Assembly (NCBI GenBank): GCA_034440615.1
Contig: JAOTOM010002951.1
Location: 1-64,000 of the forward strand
Reading direction: 5' to 3'
Length of the DNA: 64,000 nucleotides
DNA from: Ashinkailepas kermadecensis
Lineage: Eukaryota; Arthropoda; Thecostraca; Neolepadidae
Of this stretch, positions 44,406 through 54,669 are shown piece after piece (the first letter of the stretch is position 1; every line of letters begins with the position of its first letter). The notes below the pieces were generated by a model. It did not search any database. It was not told the DNA's origin and was given only the letters and a program-made list of their open reading frames with translations. The position numbers were made by a program, and so were the translations under genes.

Positions 44406-46520
44406 CAGTGGCGCAACGAAGGGAGAGCATTGGGGGCAGTCCCTCCCCCCCCCCCGAGAGGTTGTGGGGTCACCAGGAATCGCGCTGGCTTTCGACAAAA
44501 TTTCCCCAGGCTCCCTAAAAATCCCGCTGGGGCCACAAAAATTCCATCGGCCCACTAAAAATCCCATTTGGGGCACCAAAGTCCCACAGGGACCCCAGAA
44601 AATGACGCTGGGGCCACACAAATCACATTGGGTCCCTAGGAGTCGAGCAGTGGCCCCTAAAAATGAGGCTGCGGGCCCAAGAAATTCGCACCGGGACCCC
44701 ATAAAAGTCGCACCGGGGCCCCCAACAATCATGCCGGAGCCTCAAAAGATCCAGCCGGGGCCTCTAAAAATAATGCTGGGGTCCAAGAAGTCGGTGCCGG
44801 GGACCTTGAAAATCACGATGGACCCAAAAACGACGGCTGGACCCCTGAAGATCACGCTGGGAGCCCAAAAGATCAGACCGAGGCCCCTGAAAATCGCTAT
44901 GTGGCTCCGAAAAGTCGGACTGGTGTCCCTGAAAATCACGCTTGTGCCTCAAAAGTTAGTGCCTGAGCCCCTGAAAATCACGCTATGGGTCAAAAAAGTA
45001 GTGCCGGAGTTCGTGGAAATCACGACGACAATCACGACCCCAAAAGGTCGGACCGGGGCCCTTTAAGATTACGCAGAGCTTGGGGGTACCGAAAGGTCGC
45101 GCCCCCGCCCATGAAGATTACGCTAGGGGCTAGACAGGTCGGACCGGAGCCGCAGAAGTCTCATCGGGACCACCCAAAAATTGAAGCATGGGACAAAGAA
45201 AAAAACAGTCCGGACATGGAAAATCACTCTGTAGTCCCAACAACCGCTCTAAAAGCCCCCAAATTGTGTTGGACCCCCAAAACAAATGTCGAGGCCACTA
45301 AAACCCGCGCGAAAGATCCCAACAAATGACGACGGGGCCCCAACAAAAGTCGCGCCGACACAAAAAAGTCGCGTCGCTGCCCTTGAAAATCACACTGGGG
45401 GCTCAAAAAGTCGCGCCTGGGCCCCACAAGTCCCAGCTGACTCCCCTAAATCAATGCCGACACATAATAACTCTGAGGCCACACAAATTGCGTCAGTCCT
45501 AAAAAAAAGCGTCTGGCCCTGTAAAAGAAGCGTGTTGGGGCACCGACAACAAAATGCACCGGGAGCCCGAAGAATCATACCGGGGCCCAAGAATATCGCG
45601 CAGGGGCTTACAAAAATATAACGACGCCAAAAAATAACAAAGGGACTCCATCGAATGGACCAGAGAACCGGAAAATTCAGAACAGGTCCCGAAAGGACGT
45701 CCTACGAAGGACCTTTCTACTCTGAAGAGTGCCATCGGCTGAAAAAATTACTCGTTGAGCAGCCGCAGTGGCTTACCAAATAGGTAAATTCCCCTGCGTC
45801 CTGAACGGGTGAAGGGGGACGCGGTAGCTCAGCTGGTAAAGCGTCGGACTCTTGATCACAAGATTGTGGGTTCGAACCTCACAACCGACGGCATTTACCG
45901 AGTCCACCCGCGACCAATCGGCGTGAGAGGTTGGCGACGCTATATCGCCTAGCGGTTGAATACGTCGTAGCGGTTGAATACGTCGTAAAATAGCGGTTGA
46001 CCTAGCGGTTGAATGCGTCGTAAAATAACCCAAGATTCTCCTGAACGGGTGGACTAACAAGAATTGCGCCGGGGTTCCCAAAAACCGCTCTTGGGCCCCA
46101 TAATTCGCGTAGGGAGCTCTAAATAAATGCAACGGATACTAACAAACTCGCGCCGGGCCCGAAAATTTGCACCGGGACCCACGAAAATCGCGGTGAGGCC
46201 CAAAATGCCCGTCGGTAGTCCCAAAAATGATGGTCGAAGCATCAAAAATTCCCCTCGGGGCTCCCAAAAATTGGCGTCGATGGCACCAAATAAGCACAGC
46301 TTGGTCCCAAAAATCACATTGGGACTCGAAAAAAAATCAAGACAGAGCTCTTCAAGATAGGAATTCAGTCCGAAAATAAATGTTCGAGTCAGGAAAATCT
46401 GTCCGGATACCCAAACAGACCAACTTAAAAAAACGCGTACGACCACCTCCAAAAAAACGTATCGGAGCTCGAAAAATAAGGGCGAGACGCAAAAATATGG
46501 CACCGAAGACCTGAAAAATG
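44406..46520 (+). mobile_element. Giant-element family copy G5 (left end plus degenerate units)
   Basis: Begins CAGTGGCGCAACGAAGGG, then a C-run and AGAGGTTGTGGGGTCACCAG, and continues as about 22-bp units (GGGGCCCCTAAAAATCACGC type) collinear with G1, G3 and G4 (for example CAGTCCGGACATGGAAAATC near 45208). No matching right end or TSD. A tRNA-SINE interrupts it at 45812-46039. Confidence 0.7.
45812..46039 (+). mobile_element. tRNA-derived SINE, copy 2 (228 bp)
   Basis: The head has A box TAGCTCAGCTGGTAAAGCG and B box GGTTCGAACC. The body CCCGCGACCAATCGGCGTGA is identical to copy 1, followed by direct repeats of TAGCGGTTGAATACGTCGTA. Perfect 12-bp duplications CCTGAACGGGTG lie at 45800-45811 and 46040-46051. 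Head and body are about 1.4 times longer than copy 1. Confidence 0.92.
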
Positions 46521-47143
46521 AAGAATGTCAGATGCTAAAGAATAGCCCACCATAACCTCTCATTTTTTCAGAACAAAATTGTGTTCACAAAGTTCTCTTA
46601 TTTTCCTTAATATTTCAAAATTCAAACAAACAAAAACATAACCTGACTGAACCTAACTTAGGCTGATTAACTATGCTTAACGGAGGTGAAACATGTCATT
46701 AAGTTGCCCCGTATCCAAACTAAACTGCCGTAATACGGCAAGTTGTAGATTTCGTGCAAAACTATTTAAAAAATGCGATATTCATTAATACAGGCTAAGA
46801 CTGCATTTTTACTTGGGAATGCACCGATTGATACCCGGGCACCAACCATGCAAATTGGTTGGCAAATCCAATTGGCAAATCCTGGCTGCGCCACTGCAAC
46901 ACCCAATGACAATAGATGGCAAAAGTTACTGAACTGCATTTCCGTGGTCCTAACCCCAATCTTGCCTAACCAGGTCCAGTATGCATTTGCTTGGGCCTAA
47001 GCATTTTGTATTATATGGGCATCTACTCTTAGACCTTTTTGCACAAGGCAGAATTATGGCACAAGTAGGGCAAATGGAACTACCTGCCACATATTATGTT
47101 AGGATTCTGCTTCACGTAAGCATGCTCTTACACCAGGGATGTT

Positions 47144-47146
<3 letters not shown>
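46521..47146. other. Spacer with a diverged module A and one TE-like terminus
   Basis: 46630-46760 holds a CCTAACTTAGG motif and a diverged module A (CTTAACGGAGGTGAAACATG). The inverse of 46880-46896 reads CAGTGGCGCAGCCAGG, a hAT-like start. It could pair with the G5 left end, but the 8-base flanks do not match. Confidence 0.4.

Positions 47147-47207
<61 letters not shown>
47147..47207. repeat. (TA)n microsatellite, ~30 units
   Basis: Uninterrupted alternating TA tract about 400 bases beyond the PDIA6 stop codon. Confidence 0.97.
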
Positions 47208-47210
<3 letters not shown>

Positions 47211-47621
47211 GGAACAAATGCCCTTGCCTCCATGATCCTGTACGGGCAATGGTGCCAAAATTTGATCATCGACATGGCCTCAAAATAGTTGCCTGACGGA
47301 TGACCGAAGAGTTCCGACTAACATCCCGGCGGTGTCGAGATTTCAGACCAGCATCAGCACCAGCACACCATCACGCGGCAATTGCCGAGCACAATCGGCA
47401 ACTGGTCGACGTCAGTGCGCATCGTCATCCACCGAGGCATGGCACCGAGACCACCTCGCATATCTCGTCCCGTCCAACACATGATACCGCCGTGTGTCCG
47501 TCGACCAGAACGACATAGCGCACATCACGTCAGCCTGGATACGCCGCTCCTCTTCGGACAAACATGTGTCCACTGTTTACAACTAGCGACCGTCAGAAAG
47601 CCACCACAGGTGGCTGGCGTG
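47208..47621 (-). other. Region downstream of the PDIA6 stop; 3' UTR expected
   Basis: GC-richer than its left neighbour. No clear AATAAA or ATTAAA signal is visible near the stop on the minus strand, so the transcript end is not placed. Confidence 0.35.
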
Positions 47622-48107
47622 CTACAGCTCCACTCTCTCCGGCTCATCGTCCAGCTCGACGTCGCTGAGATCGATCTCCTCCTCCTGAGGCATCTCGCCG
47701 TCCTTGCCGTCCCAAGCGGTCACTTCCTCGGCGGCGGGCAGCGTCGCACCGCCGATGGTGCTGGTCGAGCCGCGTCCGTAAGCCAGGTCGCGCAAGAACT
47801 CGTTGATGCCGTCAAACGTGAAGGGGCCGCGTAGCGTGGCGAACGAGCCCTTCTTCTTGTTGACCACCACCATGGCCGGGTAGCCGAAGCCGCCGATGTC
47901 GACGGCCGTCTCCAGCGCCGGCTGGGTGGCCGCCTCCGACCACAGCCAGCCCCAGCCCTTTTGCTTGAAGCGGTCACCAAGTCGACTCAACTCGGCCAAG
48001 TGTGCGTCGCGGCATGCCGATTGGCAGTCGAGGATGTGCGGCAGGAACGCGATCACACATAGGCCGTGTTCTTCGCAGCCGGCCTTCAGCACCGCGTCCG
48101 ATGTAAT
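47622..48107 (-). CDS. PDIA6: PDIA6 terminal exon: b domain and acidic tail
   Basis: 161 codons plus TAG. The acceptor is CTGTGCGGCAG|ATT. It encodes [65 protein letters not shown] and the acidic [12 protein letters not shown] tail, ending RVEL. The match to the P5 family runs the full length of the exon. The 3' UTR and poly(A) site lie below 47622; I did not place them. Confidence 0.93.
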   Translation of the reverse strand: MTSDAVLKAGCEEHGLCVIAFLPHILDCQSACRDAHLAELSRLGDRFKQKGWGWLWSEAATQPALETAVDIGGFGYPAMVVVNKKKGSFATLRGPFTFDGINEFLRDLAYGRGSTSTIGGATLPAAEEVTAWDGKDGEMPQEEEIDLSDVELDDEPERVEL

Positions 48108-51100
48108 CTGCCGCACAGTCAGGTTAGTTAGTTATTTGGGCTTCAGGACGCTTCGACCACAGTTCTGACCATTCGCGCCCATAACTTTTAGTATAATGCT
48201 TCACTGCTGAACGGAACGATTACCTCGATGTGTACGTGGTTTTAAATGTAATCGCCGATGGATAACGAAACAAGTTCCCCGAATGCACTAGCACTGAATT
48301 GTTCCCCGGAATGTCTTCATATGTCGAGACAGCTCAAGTTTCTTTCGTAAAACAATCTGGGCTGCTGTGAACAGTACTGGCACGTGAGTAGTGCGTAGCA
48401 CCGTCAGGGTTTTATATTATTATTATTATTTGGGCGTGAGTCAGGGTTTCCGGACATCGGGGACACTGTGGTCTTTCCTCCACAAAGAGGATGCGTAGCT
48501 AACATAGCGATGGTTAGCGTAGGTGTACGGATACGTAACATGCAAAGTGTAACCTCTAGTCTGGACCAACGCAGGCACAACGCCAAAGGTCCCAGGTGTG
48601 GTTTGCTTGTATGAAGCTTGTTGTTAACTTCTCTATCCCAGTCCTTTTGCCACTTATCAAGTATGAAGCTTGAGACCCTAGATAAATGATCCCTGGCAGC
48701 AAGTGGGAAAATGCGTGTGTGCAGGTTCTCTGCTACTCACTTCGCCGTAGGGTCTACACGCTCGTTGCCGGACACCTCGATGTGGCTCGGGACCCAACAC
48801 AAGCGGACATTTTTTCCGTCTCGTTCTAATGGAGTAAGACGTATAAGGATGTTAAGTAGTAGAGAGTCTGAGGGATACAATTCGGTCAGTGCCAAAAGGC
48901 TGGTAACAAAATCAGATAGGATCACATATAGGGTGTCCTGTGATATCTCTATGAATGACAGTGCCTTTATGATCGCAATTAGTTCTAAGCTATACATCGA
49001 GACGTAGACAAGTAAACTAAAGGAACGTACATCGGTATTGCACACAAAAGCACAGCCTGGTCCTGTGGTGTTCTTGGAGCCATCAGTGAAAATCCTTGTG
49101 TGTCCTCGATAGACATCCAGGCTCCATTGTTCTCGACAGGCACAGCTCTGACGGGGTGACTCTACAGGGGGACGTCTTCGGCCCAGCCAGGCCAGCAGGC
49201 ACGTGGCCGGGGCCCAGACTTTTGACCTGATGCGACAAGTCGCTTGGCCCGTATGGGCCCTACGGGCCCGCCCGCCCCTCCGTGATATCTCGATCAAAGA
49301 GGCGCGTTGCTCCTCCGTCACAACTAGCACCGTGCGACGGAAGCCCCAATCTCCAGGATTCCGTCCACCCCGGGAGACGGGCCGAGGAGGCGCGACTTAC
49401 CCGATAAAACTGAGCGGACGGTACACCAGGGGAAGCTGGCCTACCTGCTCATGACATGGGAGGGGTTGTTGGTGCAGGGTTGGAAGGACATAAGCAGGGA
49501 CGTTGACACCGAATGGACAATGGTATGAGGAGGGAAAGGATGTACAATCAGGTTAGACCAGATGTACCGCCGGATAGTGAGAGAGTAGACGAACACATCT
49601 CGTGAGAAAATTTGGACATAATATCCGGTGAGAATGAAAACGAAAGTCCGACCGGGTGTGGAGCGAAGGAATGGGCACCGACTTCAGACGAAACAAGGAG
49701 GAAGCTCTGAGAAAAGACGAAAAATAACAGACTGCAGAGGAGAAACAGGCAGTTCAATGTGGACAGAAGGGGTATGACAGACATGATATTCGAGGGTTTC
49801 AGAATATATTTGGAGATTCTGAGTTTCTATGACATATTTGCCATTCTATTACATTATTATATGTTATTATATTATTATTTATTTATATATATTATTTATT
49901 TATATCTATTATATATATTATTATATTATTATTATTATATTATTCTATGTATACACATATTCTATGACATATTTGCATCCTGGATATGTTCTCTTCCAAA
50001 CATACAGCCGCAGTGAGAACTACCAGCAATGCAATTTGTGAGTGGCATTTGTGACTGGACACACTGATCACAATCAACACCACTGACAAGCTACTCCATG
50101 GCTCCACACACGACGGGACCCTGAGCCGGTCAAACACATGCAGCAGTGGTGTGGTTGTTGCTCTCCGTGCCGACCCGACCCACCTGGTTGACCTGTGGCG
50201 GCGGCAGGCTGGCGATCGCCTTGTCCTCTCCCCAGCGGACGATGTCGTCAGCTGTGCGGCCGCCGTCGTATTCGTCGGCCGTGCCCCCACGCTTGGCGCC
50301 CGCTCCGAATAATTTTATTGTCGGGTATCCCTTGACGCCGTACTCGGTCGCCTTGGCAGCATTCTCAGTGGCGTCCAGCGCCCCCAGTTTGACCTGCGGC
50401 GACGACGAGCGTCACACACCACGGCCAGCCACATGTCGGTGAGCCTACCGCCGAGCGTTACAATATTTCGCCGGTAATATGTTCAAGCTCATTGCAGATG
50501 CCATACAATGTTGAAACTGTTCTTGTCTTCCACGCCCGTTAATCTGTAATGAACGTAAAAATAACTGCAAGAACCACGACAGCAGGGGTACCGTACCCGG
50601 ATATTGAATATCACCGTGTAATTGAACGCTTAAAAACTGCATTGCGGTTTCACTCACTCCGTGCTTCGTAGCTCTCAGCAGCAAGGTATTTCCCCACGAA
50701 ATAACTCAATTTCTGCTGTCAATACAGCATATCATTATGCCGGTCGTGGTGTGGCCCACTTAAATTCACGCTGTTGGCCAGTGAAGTAGGCCAACCTGCC
50801 TGCTCCTCAACAAGACATCTCTGGTCCAGGACGGAGCCGGCCGGAGCGACGGCAGTATTCTCACCTTGCCCTTGAGGCGGGTGGCTGCCTCTGCCCAGTG
50901 TGGGGCCAGATTCTTGCAGTGGCCGCACCAGGGTGCGAAGAACTCCACCAGCCAAATGTCGTCGGACTCGATCACTAGCTTGTCAAAGTTACTGTCGGTG
51001 AGCACCACTACATCTTTGTCGGTGCCGCCGCTGCTGCTGCCACCCGACGACTGCGGCAGACATATGCCGTCACCGTCAGCGTCGCTGGTGCTGGATGATA

Positions 51101-54100
51101 ACCTCACCAGACCGTGCAACGTGAATGCTGCCGTTCTGAATAAGCGCTGTTCATTATGACATGGCAACGGTGACTGCAGGAAATACATGCACTGGATGAA
51201 ACTGGCCACAAAATCTGCGGGTAAAAACGCGGATTGGCGCTCCTGACAAGCCAATGCACACCGCCATGAACACATCGATCACATTGCAATAATTTCAATT
51301 AACTGAGCGAACAAAAGTGTTGAACTTTTTGGGTGGGGGAGACGGTAGAGGCATGACAACTACGATAACTTCGGTGTGCATAGGACAGACCTTGCGCTGA
51401 GCTGAGCTTGCTGTGAGGACCTGAATCCATCACATTATGGCGTAATTCCATTCAATGGAATGAATGAATTGAAAGATATAACCTTCGCTCATTGATATAA
51501 AAAAAAAATCATCCAATAACACCAAAAAGATTAGTATGTATTCAGGTCGCCTCTTCTTCAGATCAGATTTGAATGATAAATAGGCAGGACAACTGGAAAA
51601 CATATCCGCGAATCACGTGACGAGCAAATCATGCCAGTTCTGGAAGTAATATCGGTCAACAACGCAACAGCCCTTAATGGTATACTAACTATGGTACCCA
51701 TCAATTGATTGAAATTACTTTAATCGACCGTTTGACGCGTAATCAATGACCCAAATAGTCGGTAGAACACTGATCGGTAGTCTAGACGCTACCTGATAAG
51801 TTTCAAGCCATTGGAGTTCAGGGGTGCATCGACTGCATAAGTCATATAGCTCAGCTTCCAGCCAATTCTCTCGCGCGGCAGGGGAAAATGTGAGTGCATG
51901 TAGCGACTCAACCCTTACCTTTCTGGGAAACAAGAGGATAACGTAGGTCAACATGCTGATTGCTAAGCTCTCTGAACGACATATCCATTGATGACCCAAG
52001 TCCCGTGGCAGACCGACATACGGTGACTACAACACTCCGTTCTTAAATTCTTGGCTCGTGGTGTTGATGTTCCCAGGTGAACGAACGGCTCACCTTGCCA
52101 CCGATGCGGGCGTTGACAAGGCGTTGCACTGCCTTCAGGCCAGCGTCTACCAAGCCCTGCGCCGAGCGGGCACCATTGTAGTCCTCCGGCTTCTGTTTGT
52201 TGGCACCGAACACCTTGATGGCTGGGAAGCCGTTGACACCGAACTGGCCACCGAGAGAGCTGTGCTTGTCGGCATCCACGGCACCCACCTTCACCACGCC
52301 CTGGCGGAGGAACAGAGCTGGTCAATCTACGCCCCTGTGATGGGACGGAGGTGGTCAGTAAGTGTGTACCACCACCTCACTCCTGTGACGAGACAGAGGT
52401 GGTCAGTAAGTGTGTACCACCATATCGCCCCTGTGACGAGACAGAGGTGGTCAGTAAGTGTGTACCACCACCTCACTCCTGTGACGAGACAGAGGTGGTC
52501 AGTAAGTGTGTACCACCATATCACCCCTGTGACGAGACAGAGGTGGTCAGTAAGTGTGTACCACCACCTCACTCCTGTGACGAGACAGAGGTGGTCAGTA
52601 AGTGTGTACCACCATATCACCCCTGTGACGAGACAGAGTTAGTTAGTTATTTGGGTTTTAGGGCGCATCAACTGCATTGGTTATACAGCGCCCATAACAA
52701 ATGTGACGAGACAGAGGTGGTCAGTAAGTGTGTACCACCACCATACCCCTGTGACAAGACAGAGGTGGTCAGTAGACATGCACCACCACCATACCCCTTT
52801 GACAAGACAGAGGTGGTCAGTAGGTATGTACCACCACCACACACCTGTGATGAGACAGAGGTGGTCAGTAGACATGTACCACCACCACAACCCTGTGACA
52901 AGACGGAGGTGGAATGCCCTGGTAGATGTGGCCATATAATCCCTTTCCTGCTGCATAAAATCCGCGACTCTGAGTCAAAATAAGGTTCCACCTCCAGTTG
53001 CGTTGCCCTGTGTAATGGCAACTGAAAACAGATGGCACAAAAATACATCTTGCTCCATTCCCTGTTGTGACGATACTTGGCTATCGACTCGCTGTTTGTT
53101 GTTGCCTTCCTGGTCATCTTCCTTCAGTAATGCATGATGAATGCTGCAGTGGTGTTAAGCAATCTGTATGCTGTACATATGCATGTTCTGAAACTCATTG
53201 CAGATTTTGCCGAACACCCAGTTTGCAACTATTCCACATCAAATGGACGCATCTATCCTTTTTAGCCTCCAGCAATAATGCTAAAGCTATAGCTGAAGCT
53301 ATGATTAGATGGCTATCAGCAATCCAAGCAGAGCGAAGTAAGCGTGACTTCAGCCACCGCACGCGAAAACTTCAGTTATTCGAGGTTAAGGGCACTTCAA
53401 CAAAAATGTGATCATTTAGACGCGAAAACTTCGGATTCTGACGTTATCGGCGTTCTCCGAAGCCAAGATAATGAGCTTCTTTGGTTCTTCCAACTATTTT
53501 GTGACAGCTAGTCAAAATGTCAAGAAGAAGCTTGGAGCTTGGTGTAAAATAAAAACATTTTAGGCTTTTGCAGGCTATTAGCCATGGCCTTATTACCATA
53601 ATGCATGGCAAAATAAAGCATTCCTTTATTTTAGATCATGATGCACAATAGTATGAACAACATTTTGAAATCGATAACAAAATAAAGGTGTTATTAAAAA
53701 TAAGAACCTTAAAAAAATTCGGGTTAAAAGGTTGAACAAATGAAGAAAAAATGAAATGCCATAGTCAAATTCATTGTATTCCTATTTTAATGAGAACTGA
53801 CATCTTGTTCTTCATTTAATTACAATCAGTTTTTCTTGTTCTTTGCAAGGTTGCAAGACACAACATCAAAAGTTTGACAATCTATATCTCCTTAACCCTT
53901 GGCTGGATAAGATTTGCAGATATGAATTCCAGGCCCTGAAAAACCAAATGAAGTGATTTTCATCAAAATATTAGTTACCATAGCGATTCCACCTTGGTGG
54001 TCTGTTGTGGAACACCCCTATTTACTATTATTTATTGTAGTTTAAGGCGCATCAACTGCACAGGTCACATAGCCTTACTGTTATAATATAAATTCCTCTG

Positions 54101-54669
54101 CTTTATTAAACTTTTAAGGTTAGCATTTGTGAGCATTTTCTCATATATGTCTGCATCCCATTGAGTCTTCATGATGATTTAAATATCGACATATGTGTAA
54201 CTTTTCCCAAAAAAGGCCTTACATATTATCTGCTTGATGCTGGAATCCGCGAGGTTGTCGAGGCTGAGGCGAGGCTCCCTTATCCACCACCAAAACCATC
54301 ATCACCATCTTCACAAACCAATAGCTATATGCATCCCTAGCACTGCAAGCATTTTGCTAATAATGCATCGGGATATGATGCACAAACAAGAAAAGCAAAT
54401 GGTCAACCATGGTGCTATGACATCATCCTTAACATGCTTGCATGCACTCACTTTATTTTCAATTCATACCTTGAGCGCTGTGGCCGCCTTTTTGTAATCC
54501 GTGGCCAAATTCTTGCAGTGACCACACCATGGGGCATAGAATTCCACAATCCAGATACTGTCACTGTCAACAACTTCTTTGTTGAAATTGCTGGGTGTCA
54601 AGTCTATGACATCATCTCTTGCTGTGTAAAGACAATTAGCCACTGCTAACAGCCAAAAGACTGCCAAAG
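47622..54669 (-). CDS. PDIA6: P5-type protein disulfide isomerase (PDIA6), spliced; five of probably six coding exons
   Basis: ER-lumen thiol oxidoreductase that forms and rearranges disulfide bonds in secretory proteins. Join, in transcription order: 54669-54470, 52300-52094, 51050-50865, 50393-50184, 48107-47622. All junctions have GT donors and AG acceptors, and exons after the first placed one are phase 0. The exons encode about 428 residues (human P5 is 440). Domain order is a - a' - b: thioredoxin folds with WCGHCKN active sites in the first and third placed exons, cis-proline loops GFPAIK and GYPTIK, and a non-catalytic b domain with WGWLWSE and GGFGYPAM. A hydrophobic stretch ([12 protein letters not shown]) is the signal-peptide core. 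The start codon is not in the first placed exon: a TGA lies in frame upstream and no ATG intervenes, so a short 5' exon beyond 54680 is inferred. The C-terminus reads RVEL where the family normally has KDEL. Introns hold a LINE fragment, TAAC-tailed SINEs and a 48-bp minisatellite. Confidence 0.93.
48121..48183 (-). mobile_element. Old TAAC-tailed SINE at the end of PDIA6 intron 5
   Basis: Plus strand AGGTTAGTTAGTTATTTGGG then GCTTCAGGACGC and CGCGCCCAT; sense to the gene it ends AACTAACTAACC about 15 bases before the acceptor. The middle is diverged and no duplication remains. Confidence 0.75.
48411..49500 (-). mobile_element. LINE derivative B in PDIA6 intron 5: 5' leader joined to RNase H and 3' end
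   Basis: 49500-49228 aligns with the GC-rich leader of LINE derivative A. It runs directly into an RNase H domain (49130-48737), then a 3' region ending in (AAT)n at 48411-48430. ORF1, endonuclease and reverse transcriptase are missing. It lies in the same orientation as PDIA6. Confidence 0.75.
48737..49130 (-). pseudogene. LINE RNase H domain fragment
   Basis: RNase H domain as found at the end of ORF2 in I/jockey-group LINEs. All four acidic positions are visible: [29 protein letters not shown] and [21 protein letters not shown] is the family's C-terminal motif. The domain is attached to no reverse transcriptase and ends at TGA, so it is a relic. Confidence 0.82.
49835..49965. repeat. AT-rich low-complexity tract in PDIA6 intron 5
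   Basis: Imperfect TATTAT/TTTATATA repeats. A 25-base segment (TTCTATGACATATTTGC...) occurs on both sides, at 49824-49845 and 49960-49980. Confidence 0.8.
50184..50393 (-). CDS. PDIA6: PDIA6 exon: second half of domain a'
   Basis: 70 codons. The acceptor is GTCGCCGCAG|GTC and the donor CAACCAG|GTGGGT. It encodes [19 protein letters not shown], the cis-proline loop [12 protein letters not shown] and [11 protein letters not shown], then the PPP linker into the b domain. It is strongly GC-rich compared with the surrounding introns. Confidence 0.92.
50865..51050 (-). CDS. PDIA6: PDIA6 exon: linker and first half of domain a'
   Basis: 62 codons. The acceptor is ATATGTCTGCCGCAG|TCG and the donor GGCAAG|GTGAGA. 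A Ser/Gly-rich linker, as in other P5 proteins, leads into [14 protein letters not shown] and the second active site [14 protein letters not shown]. Confidence 0.93.
51051..52093 (-). other. PDIA6 intron between the linker exon and the domain-a exon
   Basis: Holds a sequence at 51540-51680 related to 6050-6200 and a decayed TAAC-type SINE core at 51820-51870 (GGTGCATCGACTGCATAAGT). No exon-like frame. Confidence 0.5.
52094..52300 (-). CDS. PDIA6: PDIA6 exon: second half of domain a
   Basis: 69 codons, phase 0 to phase 0. The acceptor is TTCCTCCGCCAG|GGC and the donor GGCAAG|GTGAGC. It encodes [17 protein letters not shown], the cis-proline loop [12 protein letters not shown] and the helix [17 protein letters not shown]. 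The 48-bp minisatellite begins about 50 bases upstream of its acceptor. Confidence 0.93.
52351..52915. repeat. 48-bp minisatellite in a PDIA6 intron, with 96-bp alternation
   Basis: Units start GTGGTCAGTAAGTGTGTACC at 52351, 52399, 52447, 52495, 52543 and 52591, then after a SINE at 52717, 52765, 52813 and 52861. In the first six, CCTCACTCCTGTGACG and ATATCACCCCTGTGACG variants alternate, giving a 96-bp higher-order unit. 48 is a multiple of three, so both strands show open frames; they are artefacts. Confidence 0.95.
52639..52701 (-). mobile_element. TAAC-tailed SINE inside the 48-bp minisatellite
   Basis: TTAGTTAGTTATTTGGGTTT then GGGCGCATCAACTGCATTGG and GCGCCCAT. TGTGACGAGACAGAG is on both sides (52624-52638 and 52702-52716), though it is also part of the repeat unit, so the duplication is not independent proof. 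Confidence 0.87.
52916..54469 (-). other. Large PDIA6 intron remainder; no exon recognised
   Basis: AT-rich. Contains one decayed TAAC-type SINE at about 54038-54075 (GGCGCATCAACTGCACAGGT), flanked by TTACTATTAT and TTACTGTTAT. Confidence 0.5.
54470..54669 (-). CDS. PDIA6: PDIA6 exon: end of signal peptide and first half of domain a
   Basis: 200 nt: 2 nt completing a split codon, then 66 codons. The acceptor is TTGCTTTCAG and the donor AAG|GTATGA. It encodes the signal-peptide core, [15 protein letters not shown] and the first active site WCGHCKNL, and ends at KKAATALK, where human P5 also reads KKAATALK. Confidence 0.92.

Noticed and set aside
45822..45892. A tRNA gene (A box and B box, CTT-like anticodon position)
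   Set aside because: The anticodon stem does not pair and the unit is the head of a SINE with its own target-site duplication. The same holds for 31621-31695.
44406..46896. G5 as a complete element ending at the CAGTGGCGCAGCC terminus near 46896
   Set aside because: Only the first ten terminal bases agree, and the 8-base flanks (accagagg / caacaccc) do not match.
47382..47834. Plus-strand frames overlapping the last PDIA6 exon
   Set aside because: Antisense shadow of GC-rich coding sequence; the minus-strand frame matches P5 throughout.
52327..52983. Open frames of about 200 codons through the 48-bp minisatellite
   Set aside because: 48 is a multiple of three, so any stop-free frame stays open. 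Both strands are open, and the tract lies within a PDIA6 intron.
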